Below, in pieces: positions 15,615-24,464 of a stretch of 64,000 nt of DNA. The stretch is from the NCBI RefSeq assembly GCF_002101585.1, contig NZ_LQOT01000004.1:37760-101759 (forward strand), in the 5' to 3' direction. Both the position numbers and the translations under genes were made by a program. The notes under the pieces are model-generated. The model searched no databases. It was given only the letters and a program-made list of their open reading frames with translations, and was not told where the DNA came from. Position 1 is the first letter of the stretch. Every line of letters begins with the position of its first letter. Origin of the DNA: Mycolicibacter engbaekii. GTDB taxonomy: Bacteria; Actinomycetota; Actinomycetes; Mycobacteriales; Mycobacteriaceae.

Positions 15615-16793
15615 TCACCCGTGGCAGTGCGTACCTGGCCGCTTGACCGCGGCCACCCGGGCCAGCGAGGCGTCGATGGCCTCCTGCTTGAGCTCACCGG
15701 CCGACACCGCCTGCTCCAACCGGTCGAGCACCGCCGGCACCTCGTCGGTGGTGACCCACAGCGCCACGTCGACACCGGCCGCAAGGCTGCGCAGCACCGC
15801 CTCGGCGACCCCGTAGTGCTCGGTGATCGCCGCCATCGACGACAGATCGTCGCTGAACACCGGACCGTCGAACGCCGGCGCGTGATAACCGGTGCCGGTG
15901 CGCAGCAGCTCGACGGCCGCCGGGCTCAGGCTGGCCGGGTCCTCGGTGAGCCCGGGCACCTCCAGGTGGCCCATCATGACCGCTACCGGGGCCTGGGTGA
16001 CCAGCGTGCGGTAGGGAATCAGGTCGTTTTCCCGCAACTGCGGCAGGTCCGGCGTGATCACCACGCCGGCGGTGTGCGAGTCGCCGGAGCCGTGGCCGTG
16101 GCCGGGGAAGTGTTTGAGCACCGGCAGCAGCCCGGCGTCCCGCAATCCCTGGGCGTATGCGCCGGCGTACTCGGTGACCTTGGCCGGGTCCGCCCCGAAG
16201 GACCGGTCACCGATCACGGTGTCGTCGTCGGTGTCGTCGTCCACGACGTCGACCACCGGCGCGAAGTCGACGGTGATGCCCAGCTCGGCCATCTGGCGGC
16301 CGCGCTGCGCCGCCAGCTCACGGACCTGCTCGGGGGTGCTGGTCTGCGCGAGTTCCTTGGCCGACGGCGACGATCCGATCAGCGACGACAGCCGCGACAC
16401 CCGGCCGCCCTCCTCGTCCACACTGACCGCCAGCGGCAGCGGGCCGGTGGGGGCCTGGCTCTCCTTGATCTCCTTCAGAGAACCATCGGTGAGCATGGAC
16501 AACTCGGTCCAGCTGCCGATGAAGATGCCGCCGACGTGGTGATCGGTGACGACCGCGCGAGCATCCGCCGCGTCGCGAACCCCCACCATCACCAGCTGCG
16601 CCAGCTTGTCGCGCACCGACAGGGCGGACAGCTGCTCACACACCGGGTCCGCTGCCGGGGAGGCGGCCGTCGGGGCGGCCTCAGACGCCGGCGCGGGCGT
16701 CTCGTCGCGGTGCGAGCACGACGTGACGAGTGCCGGCAGCGCTACGGCGGCCAGCAACAGGCCGGGCAGTTGTCGAGTCAGCGTTCCAGGCAT
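15615..16793 (-). CDS. lpqI: Lipoprotein beta-N-acetylglucosaminidase LpqI (NagZ-type GH3)
   Basis: This 392-aa glycoside hydrolase family 3 enzyme would release N-acetylglucosamine during peptidoglycan recycling. A signal peptide with lipobox LVTSC (Cys at about residue 26) predicts a lipoprotein outside the membrane. The NagZ signature KHFPGHGHGSGDSHT provides the catalytic His and Asp of the histidine-loop mechanism. A Ser/Ala/Pro-rich linker follows the lipobox. It is divergent from the small membrane protein and aftD. Position matches Rv0237. Confidence 0.92.
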   Translation of the reverse strand: MPGTLTRQLPGLLLAAVALPALVTSCSHRDETPAPASEAAPTAASPAADPVCEQLSALSVRDKLAQLVMVGVRDAADARAVVTDHHVGGIFIGSWTELSMLTDGSLKEIKESQAPTGPLPLAVSVDEEGGRVSRLSSLIGSSPSAKELAQTSTPEQVRELAAQRGRQMAELGITVDFAPVVDVVDDDTDDDTVIGDRSFGADPAKVTEYAGAYAQGLRDAGLLPVLKHFPGHGHGSGDSHTAGVVITPDLPQLRENDLIPYRTLVTQAPVAVMMGHLEVPGLTEDPASLSPAAVELLRTGTGYHAPAFDGPVFSDDLSSMAAITEHYGVAEAVLRSLAAGVDVALWVTTDEVPAVLDRLEQAVSAGELKQEAIDASLARVAAVKRPGTHCHG

Positions 16794-16920
16794 CGCACCA
16801 TGCTGTCACGGCCGGAACAACCGGCCTCACAAGGCCCACATGCTAGTTTGGCGGGCGGGGGCCAGCGGGGGTGATGGTGCCCCGACGAACACGTCACGAG
16901 AGTGCAGAAGGAGCCTGACC

Positions 16921-17094
16921 ATGCCTCGGTTCGTGGTACCGGCCGCCATCAGCATCGTCGTGGGCGTGTTACTCGGTGCCGCGGCCGTCTTCGGGGTCAC
17001 GCTCATGGTGCAACAGGACACCAAGCCGCAGATCGCCGGAGGGGACCCGCAGTCTTCGGTGCTGAACAGGGTTGAATACGGCAACCGCGGCTGA
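16921..17094 (+). CDS. Small membrane protein upstream of aftD (Rv0236A-like)
   Basis: This 57-aa protein begins MPRFVVPAAISIVVGVLLGA, and one hydrophobic helix covers residues 5-31. The short hydrophilic tail ends NRVEYGNRG. The helix could serve as an uncleaved signal anchor or a signal peptide. AGAAGGAG at 16905-16912 sets the start. The 3' end overlaps the aftD open frame by 23 bases, which suggests coupled translation. A partner role for AftD is inferred from the conserved position only. Confidence 0.82.
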   Translation: MPRFVVPAAISIVVGVLLGAAAVFGVTLMVQQDTKPQIAGGDPQSSVLNRVEYGNRG

Positions 17095-20000
17095 CCTGCG
17101 CCCGCCGGCAACGCTCGACCAACTGCCGGCAACGTCGCAGGCGCTGACTCCGCTGTCCCGGCGCTGGCTGTGGCTGGTGGCCGCCGTCGCGCTGGCCTGC
17201 AGCATGCTGCAGGCGCCCGGGCGGATCTCGCCGGACACCAAGCTTGATCTCACACTGGCTCCGCTGCGGTTCCTGGCACGGGCCGCCAACCTGTGGAGCA
17301 GTGAGCTGCCGTTCGGCCAGGTGCAGAACCAGGCGTACGGCTACCTGTTTCCGCACGGCGCCTTTTTCCTGGCCGGTGATCTGCTGGGCCTGCCGGGCTG
17401 GATGGTGCAGCGACTGTGGTGGGCCGTGCTGCTCACGGTGGCGTTCTGGGGCCTGCTGCGCGTCGCGGAGGCGTTGCGGATCGGCAGCCCCACGGCACGG
17501 CTGATCGGCGCCGCCGCGTTCGCCCTGTCACCACGGGTGCTCACCACCTTGGGTTCGATCTCGTCGGAGACGCTGCCCATGGCGCTGGCGCCGTGGGTGC
17601 TGCTGCCGGTCATCCGGGCGCTGGGCCTGCCCGGCGATCCGGATCGGCAGGCACCGCAACGGTCGGCGCGGATGCTGGCCGGGCAGGCCGGCGTCGCGGT
17701 GGCGCTGATGGGCGCCGTCAATGCCGTCGCGACGCTGGCGGGTTGCCTGCCGGCCCTGATCTGGTGGTTGTGTCACCGCCCGAGCCGCCGCTGGTGGCGG
17801 TTCACCGGTTGGTGGCTGCTAGCGCTGACTCTGGCGGTGGCCTGGTGGGTGGTGGCCCTGGTGCTGCTGGGCCGGGTCAGCCCGCCGTTCTTGGATTTCA
17901 TCGAATCGGCCGGGGTGACCACCCGGTGGACGTCGCTGACCGAGATGCTGCGCGGCACACACAGTTGGACGCCGTTCGTCGCGCCGAACGCCACCGCGGG
18001 GTCTCCGCTGGTCACCCGCCCGGTGCTGATCCTGGGGACCTGCCTGGTGGCCGCCGCCGGTCTGGCCGGTCTGACCGGCTTGCTCGTCCGGCGCACACCG
18101 GGGGCCGGACGGCTGGTCACCATGCTGCTGATCGGCGTGACGCTGCTGGCCATCGGCTACGCGGGCGGGCTGGGCTCCCCGCTGGCCCACCCGGTGCAGG
18201 CCTTCCTCGACGGTGCCGGCGCCCCGCTGCGCAACCTGCACAAGCTCGAGTCGGTGATCCGGATCCCGCTGGTCCTGGGGCTCGTCCACCTGCTGGGCCG
18301 TATCCCGCTGCCGGGCAGCGCCCCCCGGCCGGTGTGGCGGCGCGCCTTCGCCCACCCCGAGCACCACAAGTCAGCCGCGGTGGGCCTGGTGATCCTGACG
18401 GCCCTGCTGGTCAGCACCTCGCTGGCCTGGACCGGCCGGCTCACGCCGCCGGGGACCTTCACCGCCCTGCCGCAATATTGGCGGGACGCCGCGGCGTGGC
18501 TCTCCGAACACAACGCCGGCGGGCCCACCCCGGGCCGCGTTCTCGTGGCACCGGGGGCGCCGTTCGCCACCCAGACCTGGGGAAACAGTCACGACGAGCC
18601 GCTGCAGGTCCTCGAGGCCGGCCCGTGGGGGGTGCGCGACTCGATCCCGCTGACACCGCCGCAGACCATCCGGGCGCTCGACTCGGTGCAGCGCCTGTTC
18701 GCCTCCGGCCGGCCATCGGCCGGCCTGGCCGACACCCTGATCAGACAGGGCATCTCCTACCTGGTGGTGCGCAACGACCTCGATCCCGACACCTCCCGCT
18801 CGGCGCGGCCACTGCTGGTGCACCGCGCCGTCGACGGCTCACCGGGGCTGCGGCGGGTTGCCCAGTTCGGCGATCCGGTCGGCTCGGGCTCGGTCCCGGG
18901 CTTCGTCGCCGACAGCGGCCTGCGGCCCGCGTATCCGGCGATCGAGATCTACCGGGTCGGTGATCCCGCGGCCGACGCAAACCCGGGCGCGCCCTATCTG
19001 GCCGATCTCGACGCGATGCCGCGCGTCGACGGCGGCCCCGAGGTGTTGCTGCGCCTCGACGAGCACCGCCGGCTGCGCGGCGAGCCCGCGCTGGGCCCGG
19101 TGCTGCTGACCGGGGACGCCCGGCGCGCGGGACTGCCCACCCCCGCGGTGACCGTCACCGACACCCCGCTGGCCCGCGAGACCGACTACGGCCGGGTGGA
19201 CGACCACTCTTCGACGATCCGGGCCGCCGGCGACGCCCGGCACACCCTGAGCCGGGTCCCGGACTATCCGACGCCCGGCGCCAGCACCGTGTTCGGTGGT
19301 TGGCTCGGAGGCCGGCTCACCGCCTCCAGTTCGTCCTCGGACGCCACCACGCTGCCCGACGTGGCGCCGTCGACCTCCCCTGCGGCCGCCATCGACGGCG
19401 ACTCCGGAACTGCCTGGGTCTCCAGCGCGCTGCAGTCGGCGGTCGGGCAGTGGCTGCAGGTGGACTTCGACCATCCGCTGACCAACGGCATCATCACCGT
19501 GACGCCCAGCGCGACGGCCGTCGGCGCGCAGGTGCGGCGCATCCAGATCTCCACCGTCAACGGCACCACCACGTTGCGCTTCGACCGGGCCGGCGAGCCG
19601 CTGACCGCCGCCCTGCCCTACGGCGAGACGCCGTGGGTGCGCATCACGGCGTCCGGCACCGACGACGGCTCTCCGGGTGTGCAGTTCGGCATCACCGATT
19701 TGGCCGTCACCCAGTACGACGCCTCGGGTTTCGCCCATCCGGTCGACCTGCGGCACACCGCGCTGGTTCCAGCGCCGCCGGCGGGCGCGCAGGTGGCGCA
19801 GTGGGACCTGGGGGCGGGACTGCCGGGCCGGGCCGGCTGTGCGCCGGTCGACGGCGCGGTGCGCTGCGCGGCGTCGATGATGCTGGAGCCCGAGGAGCCC
19901 GCCACCTTCAGCCGCACCCTGAACGTTCCGCGGGCCATGTCGGTGACCCCGACGATCTGGGTGCGACCACGGCAGAGCCCGCACCTGGTCGATCTGATCG

Positions 20001-21385
20001 CCGAACCGGGTGCCGCACGGGCCCACGGCGACGCCGACGTGCTCGACGTGCTCGGATCGGCCTACGCCGCCGCCGACGGCGATCCGGGCACGGCGTGGAC
20101 GGCGTCGCAACGGGTGGTCGCGCATCGGTCGCCGCCCACCCTGACCGTCACCCTGCCGCGGCCGGTCCAAGTGACCGGATTGCGGTTCACCGCCAGCCGG
20201 TCTCCGCTGCCGGCGCGACCCACCCTGGTCGCGATCGATCTGGGGTCGGGGCCGCAGGTTCGCCAAGTGGCCGAATCCGGTGAGCAGCAGGTGCAGTTGC
20301 TGCCGCGCGTCACCGATACCGTGCGGATCAGCCTGCTGGGCTGGGAGGACGTGATCGACCGCACCGCAATCGGCTTCGATCAGCTCAAACCACCGGGCCT
20401 GGCCGAGGTCAGCGTGCTCGGCGCCGGCGGACGTCCGGTCGCCCCCGCCGATCCCGCCCGCAACCGCGCGCGTGCGGTGCACGTCGACTGCGGGCACGGC
20501 CCGATCATCGCGATCGCCGGGCGGTTTGTGCACACCACGATCACCACGACTGTCGGAGCGTTGCTCGACGATCAGCCGGTGGCGGCCAAGGCGTGCGACC
20601 AACGTCCGATCGCGTTGCCGCCGGGCGCCCAGGAGTTGGTGGTCAGCCCGGGGCCGGCGTTCGTGGTCGACAGCGCCACGTTGTCCGGTGCGTCTGCGAC
20701 CGTCGGCACCACGGAGACGACACCGGCGGTCTTGGGTTCGTGGGGCGCGGGCCGGCGCGAGGTGACGGTGCCCGGTGCGGCGGCCGGGCGGGTGCTGGTG
20801 GTTCCGGAGAGCATCAACAGCGGGTGGGTGGCTCGCCGTTCGGACGGCACCCCGCTGGCGCCGGTGGCGGTCAACGGATGGCAGCAGGGTTTCGTGCTGC
20901 CCGCCGGCACCGACGGCGCGATCACCGTGACCTTCGGGCCCAATCGGCTCTACCGGCTCGGGATGGCCGGCGGACTGGCGCTGCTGCCGCTGCTGGCCTT
21001 GCTGGCCTGGTGGCCGGCGCGGCGGGCTCGCGATCCCGGTCCCCCGGCGCTGCCGTGGCAGCCGGGCCGCCGCGTGGTGGCGGGGACAGCGCTGACGGCC
21101 GGTTTCTTGATCGCCGGGCCCGCCGGAGCGGCGGTGTTCGGCGCGGCGATGGTCCTGCTGTGGGCGCTGCGGCATCGGCAACGGGCCTTCGATGCGGTTC
21201 GGCTGGGGTTGAGTGCGGGAGGGCTGACCGCCGCGGGGGCGATGCTGTGCCGGCACCCCTGGCGGTCGGTGGACGGCTACGCCGGCCACTCCGCCGGAGT
21301 CCAGCTGGCGGCACTGATCTCCCTCGCCGCCCTGTCAGCCACCGCCGTCGTGATGTCGCAAGCTCGACGGAGTCGCGCTGGCTAG
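17072..21385 (+). CDS. aftD: Arabinofuranosyltransferase AftD
   Basis: This 1437-aa membrane glycosyltransferase adds arabinofuranose to arabinogalactan and lipoarabinomannan from decaprenyl-phosphoarabinose. A GT-C type multi-pass region fills about residues 25-430, starting with LVAAVALACSMLQAPG and the loop SPDTKLDL. A long extracytoplasmic region follows, with repeated F5/8-like beta-sandwich segments (for example IDGDSGTAWVSSALQSAVGQW and the similar ADGDPGTAWTASQ) that resemble carbohydrate-binding modules. Hydrophobic helices return near the C-terminus (LGMAGGLALLPLLALLAWW). The only in-frame start before the first helix is a TTG at 17072, inside the preceding gene. The last bases overlap the convergent proline-rich gene by 4. 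Confidence 0.93.
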   Translation: MNTATAADLRPPATLDQLPATSQALTPLSRRWLWLVAAVALACSMLQAPGRISPDTKLDLTLAPLRFLARAANLWSSELPFGQVQNQAYGYLFPHGAFFLAGDLLGLPGWMVQRLWWAVLLTVAFWGLLRVAEALRIGSPTARLIGAAAFALSPRVLTTLGSISSETLPMALAPWVLLPVIRALGLPGDPDRQAPQRSARMLAGQAGVAVALMGAVNAVATLAGCLPALIWWLCHRPSRRWWRFTGWWLLALTLAVAWWVVALVLLGRVSPPFLDFIESAGVTTRWTSLTEMLRGTHSWTPFVAPNATAGSPLVTRPVLILGTCLVAAAGLAGLTGLLVRRTPGAGRLVTMLLIGVTLLAIGYAGGLGSPLAHPVQAFLDGAGAPLRNLHKLESVIRIPLVLGLVHLLGRIPLPGSAPRPVWRRAFAHPEHHKSAAVGLVILTALLVSTSLAWTGRLTPPGTFTALPQYWRDAAAWLSEHNAGGPTPGRVLVAPGAPFATQTWGNSHDEPLQVLEAGPWGVRDSIPLTPPQTIRALDSVQRLFASGRPSAGLADTLIRQGISYLVVRNDLDPDTSRSARPLLVHRAVDGSPGLRRVAQFGDPVGSGSVPGFVADSGLRPAYPAIEIYRVGDPAADANPGAPYLADLDAMPRVDGGPEVLLRLDEHRRLRGEPALGPVLLTGDARRAGLPTPAVTVTDTPLARETDYGRVDDHSSTIRAAGDARHTLSRVPDYPTPGASTVFGGWLGGRLTASSSSSDATTLPDVAPSTSPAAAIDGDSGTAWVSSALQSAVGQWLQVDFDHPLTNGIITVTPSATAVGAQVRRIQISTVNGTTTLRFDRAGEPLTAALPYGETPWVRITASGTDDGSPGVQFGITDLAVTQYDASGFAHPVDLRHTALVPAPPAGAQVAQWDLGAGLPGRAGCAPVDGAVRCAASMMLEPEEPATFSRTLNVPRAMSVTPTIWVRPRQSPHLVDLIAEPGAARAHGDADVLDVLGSAYAAADGDPGTAWTASQRVVAHRSPPTLTVTLPRPVQVTGLRFTASRSPLPARPTLVAIDLGSGPQVRQVAESGEQQVQLLPRVTDTVRISLLGWEDVIDRTAIGFDQLKPPGLAEVSVLGAGGRPVAPADPARNRARAVHVDCGHGPIIAIAGRFVHTTITTTVGALLDDQPVAAKACDQRPIALPPGAQELVVSPGPAFVVDSATLSGASATVGTTETTPAVLGSWGAGRREVTVPGAAAGRVLVVPESINSGWVARRSDGTPLAPVAVNGWQQGFVLPAGTDGAITVTFGPNRLYRLGMAGGLALLPLLALLAWWPARRARDPGPPALPWQPGRRVVAGTALTAGFLIAGPAGAAVFGAAMVLLWALRHRQRAFDAVRLGLSAGGLTAAGAMLCRHPWRSVDGYAGHSAGVQLAALISLAALSATAVVMSQARRSRAG

Positions 21386-22302
21386 GGCGCGGCTTCGAGC
21401 TTCTCGATCTGGGTGTTGAACAGCCGCACCAGTTCCTCGGCGTGGGTGGCGTCACCGGAATCGTCGGCGTCGGGACGCAGTCCGATGTCGTTGCTGGTGG
21501 CAACGACCAGCACTCCGCGGTAGTAGCCGGAGATGGTGGAGGCGGTGATCGAGATCGGCAGCCGGACAGTGGCCTTGCTGGCGCTCGTGATCACCGTCGC
21601 GACCGCCCACGGCGGCACCCCGTCGGCCTCCAACGGTTCCAGCTGGATATCGGTGGTCACCGAACGCCCGCCCTGCTCGAAGGTCTGGGTGAAGGTTTTG
21701 CACTTCTCCACGAACCGTTTGAGGTTGGGGTGGTCCGGCGTCAGTGCCAGCCGCACCCGCATGGTGTGCAGGCCGCCGGGCTGAAACTTGGCCAAGGTCG
21801 CCGTCGCCGTCTGGGTGGCGGAGGCCGGGCTGGAGTAGAAATCGGCACATTCGGGTGGGTCGACGGTCAGATTCGGCATATCCGACGGGGTGTCGCCGGC
21901 ACTGTCGACGCCGCTGATCCACTTGCCGCCGGACGGGTCCGGGAAGGCGGAGCGCTCGACCAGCATCTCCGACGACAGATTCGTGATGTCGGGCTTGCGC
22001 GATGGCTTCTCCTCGGCCGCGAACCGGCCGCCGAGCACCAGTACCAGTCCGGCGATCACCACGACCGCCACCCCGCCCAGCGACAGCCACAGCAATCTGC
22101 GCGACTTGGGCTCGGGCGGACCCGGCATCGGCCACGGCGCACCGTAGGGCGGGACCCCGCCGGGGGGCATGCCAGGTTCGTCCTGGACCCACAGTTGCCA
22201 GCCGGGAGGTGGGGGCGGCCAGGTCGGATCAGGCGCCCAGTTGGCATCCGGCGCCCAGCCAGGCGGCGGAGGCGGCCAGGTGGGCGGTGGGTTGAAACGC
22301 AT
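21382..22302 (-). CDS. Proline-rich single-pass membrane protein of unknown function
   Basis: The protein has 306 aa. Residues 1-65 are cytoplasmic and very rich in Pro and Trp, with the motif WPPPPPGW occurring twice and Trp-Ala-Pro-Asp repeats between. A single helix follows (LLWLSLGGVAVVVIAGLVLVL, residues about 69-89), then an extracytoplasmic domain of about 215 residues with two cysteines (PPECADF and VEKCKTF) that could form a disulfide. The outer domain resembles secreted sensor-like domains common in mycobacteria, but I do not recognise the family. Its promoter region faces gabD1 and its 3' end touches aftD. Confidence 0.78.
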   Translation of the reverse strand: MRFNPPPTWPPPPPGWAPDANWAPDPTWPPPPPGWQLWVQDEPGMPPGGVPPYGAPWPMPGPPEPKSRRLLWLSLGGVAVVVIAGLVLVLGGRFAAEEKPSRKPDITNLSSEMLVERSAFPDPSGGKWISGVDSAGDTPSDMPNLTVDPPECADFYSSPASATQTATATLAKFQPGGLHTMRVRLALTPDHPNLKRFVEKCKTFTQTFEQGGRSVTTDIQLEPLEADGVPPWAVATVITSASKATVRLPISITASTISGYYRGVLVVATSNDIGLRPDADDSGDATHAEELVRLFNTQIEKLEAAP

Positions 22303-22414
22303 CGGGCGACTCCCGTATCGACGTACTGATGCTGGCTCGTGGCGAGCCTACGCGGTTCGATGGTGGCAGGCTGGACATGTAGTCGTCACACCGCAGCACC
22401 GAAGGGGGTTCCGC

Positions 22415-23797
22415 GTGCCCGCAACACCGATAGCGACGATCAACCCGGCAACCGGGGAAACGGTCAAGACGTTCACCGCCGCCGGCGACGCCGAAGTCGA
22501 CGCCGCGATCACCCGCGCGGCGAATAGGTTCGTCACATACCGTCGCACCGGTTTCGACGAACGCGCCCGATGGATGCACGCCGCGGCCGACCTGCTCGAA
22601 GCCGAGGCCGACGAGGTCGCCGCCATGATGACCCTGGAGATGGGCAAGACCCTGACAGCGGCGAAGGCCGAAGCACTCAAGTGCGTCAAGGGCTTCCGCT
22701 ACTACGCCGACCACAGCGAGCAACTGCTGGCCGACGAGAACGCCGACGCACCGAAGGTCAACGCATCCAAGGCGTTCGCGCGCTATCAGCCGCTCGGGGT
22801 GGTGCTGGCGGTGATGCCGTGGAACTTCCCGCTGTGGCAGGCCGTGCGGTTTGCCGCCCCGGCCTTGATGGCCGGCAATGTCGGACTGCTCAAGCACGCC
22901 TCGAACGTGCCCCAGACCGCCCTGTACCTCGCCGAGCTGTTGTCCCGGGCCGGCTTTCCCGAGGGTTGCTTCCAGACCCTGCTGATCCCGTCGGGGGCGG
23001 TCGAGCGTGTGCTGCGCGATCCGCGGGTAGCCGCGGCCACGCTGACCGGTAGCGAACCCGCCGGCCGTTCGGTAGCCGCCATCGCCGGCGACGAGATCAA
23101 ACACACCGTGCTGGAACTGGGCGGCAGCGACCCGTTCATCGTGATGCCCTCGGCCGACCTGGCCTCGGCGGTTGCCACCGCGGTTACCGCGAGGGTGCAG
23201 AACAATGGTCAATCATGTATCGCGGCAAAGAGATTCATCGTCCATGCCGACATCTACGAGGAATTCACCTCTGCGTTCGTAAGCCAGATGTCAGCTCTTC
23301 GGGTGGGCGATCCGACTGATCCGGACACCGACATCGGGCCGCTGGCAACCGAGGCGGGACGCGATGAGGTCGCGCAGCAGGTGGACGCCGCCGCGGCTGC
23401 CGGGGCGGTGATCCGTTGCGGCGGAAAGCGGCTCAACCGCCCCGGGTGGTTCTACCCGCCCACCGTGATCACCGACATCACCCGTGACATGGCGATTTTC
23501 ACCGAGGAGGTGTTCGGCCCGGTGGCGTCGGTGTACTGCGCCGCAGACATCGATGAGGCCATCGAGATCGCCAATGCCAGCCCGTTCGGCCTGGGCTCCA
23601 ACGCCTGGACCCGCGACGAAGCCGAGATCAGCCGTTTCACCGACGAGATCGAGGCCGGCCAGGTGTTCATCAACGGGATGACGGTGTCCTACCCGGAGTT
23701 GCCGTTCGGCGGGATCAAGCGGTCCGGGTACGGCCGCGAGCTCTCGGGCCACGGCATCCGGGAGTTCTGCAACCTCAAGACGGTGTGGGTGGCCTGA
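22415..23797 (+). CDS. gabD1: Succinate-semialdehyde dehydrogenase GabD1
   Basis: This 460-aa NADP-type aldehyde dehydrogenase oxidises succinic semialdehyde to succinate, feeding the Krebs cycle. Motifs present are VMPWNFPLWQ, the general base Glu in LELGGSDPF, and the nucleophile Cys in NNGQSCIAAKR. The open frame extends 82 codons upstream, but the GTG at 22415 follows GAAGGGGG (22401-22408). The resulting MPATPIATINPATGE start fits the family. It overlaps nothing and ends 6 bases before the convergent wrbA. Position matches Rv0234c. Confidence 0.9.
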   Translation: MPATPIATINPATGETVKTFTAAGDAEVDAAITRAANRFVTYRRTGFDERARWMHAAADLLEAEADEVAAMMTLEMGKTLTAAKAEALKCVKGFRYYADHSEQLLADENADAPKVNASKAFARYQPLGVVLAVMPWNFPLWQAVRFAAPALMAGNVGLLKHASNVPQTALYLAELLSRAGFPEGCFQTLLIPSGAVERVLRDPRVAAATLTGSEPAGRSVAAIAGDEIKHTVLELGGSDPFIVMPSADLASAVATAVTARVQNNGQSCIAAKRFIVHADIYEEFTSAFVSQMSALRVGDPTDPDTDIGPLATEAGRDEVAQQVDAAAAAGAVIRCGGKRLNRPGWFYPPTVITDITRDMAIFTEEVFGPVASVYCAADIDEAIEIANASPFGLGSNAWTRDEAEISRFTDEIEAGQVFINGMTVSYPELPFGGIKRSGYGRELSGHGIREFCNLKTVWVA

Positions 23798-23803
23798 GTC
23801 CGG

Positions 23804-24406
23804 TCATGAGCCCGCGATCCTGGCGGCGATGCCCACCACCCGGGTGGCCAGGTGGTCGAGTGCGGCAAGGGTGGGCTTGTCCAGCTGGTTCTGGTTGTCC
23901 GCACCGGTGACGTGCCCGACGCCGTAGGGGTTGCCGTCGGCGAACTTGATCGGGTCGGTGTAGCCCGGCGGCACCAGGATGCCGCCGAAATGCATCAGCG
24001 ACACGTAGAGGTTCAGCAGCGTGGCCTCCTGCCCGCCGTGCGCGGTCTGACTCGAGGTGAACCCGGCGTAGACCTTGTCGGCGAGTTCGCCCTTGGCCCA
24101 CAGCCCGCCCAGTCCATCGATGAAGTTCCGGAATTGCGCCGCAGGGGAACCGAATCGGGTGGGCGAGCCGAAGATGACGGCGTCCGCCCAGACGATGTCG
24201 TCGCCGGTGGCGGCGGGCAGGTCTTTGGTCGCCGCGTAGTTGGCGGTCCACGCCGGATTGTGGGCGAAGCTCGCCGGATCGCGCGTCTCCTCGATGTGCC
24301 GCACCCGCACCTGCGCGCCGGCGGCCTCACCTGCCCGGGCCACTCGCTGGGCCATCGCGGTGCCGTGTCCGGTGGCCGAGTAGTAGATAACCGCCAGCTT
24401 CGTCAT
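23804..24406 (-). CDS. wrbA: NAD(P)H:quinone oxidoreductase, WrbA family
   Basis: This 200-aa flavodoxin-like protein carries out two-electron reduction of quinones, avoiding semiquinone radicals. The FMN phosphate loop is YYSATGHGTAM near residues 8-18. GSPTRFGSPAAQFRNFID and SSQTAHGGQEAT are WrbA signatures. AAGGAGA sits 6 bases before the ATG. It follows the luciferase-like oxidoreductase gene by 58 bases on the same strand, so both may be controlled by the divergent MarR. A perfect 14-bp palindrome (24442-24455) lies in the gap. Confidence 0.92.
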   Translation of the reverse strand: MTKLAVIYYSATGHGTAMAQRVARAGEAAGAQVRVRHIEETRDPASFAHNPAWTANYAATKDLPAATGDDIVWADAVIFGSPTRFGSPAAQFRNFIDGLGGLWAKGELADKVYAGFTSSQTAHGGQEATLLNLYVSLMHFGGILVPPGYTDPIKFADGNPYGVGHVTGADNQNQLDKPTLAALDHLATRVVGIAARIAGS

Positions 24407-24464
24407 TGCCTTGTCTCCTTGGTTGTTGTGGGTGTCAGTTCCTGCCGGCCGGCAGTGCTTGGCT

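Noticed and set aside
16201..16260. GTC/GAC-rich tract in lpqI as a DNA repeat
   Set aside because: It encodes an Asp-rich loop (DVVDDDTDDD) of the enzyme and is short, with no sign of a mobile or phase-variable repeat beyond codon bias.
18839..21289. 816-aa minus-strand open frame opposite aftD
   Set aside because: It is Arg/Gly/His-rich shadow sequence without recognisable domain or start signal.
22169..22414. 82-codon N-terminal extension of GabD1
   Set aside because: It runs into the divergent gene's coding sequence and lacks a ribosome site, whereas GTG 22415 has one.
24442..24455. CTGCCGGCCGGCAG as an operator of wrbA
   Set aside because: It is a GC-only type palindrome that arises easily in such DNA; it could equally be a weak terminator-like hairpin, so no function is assigned.
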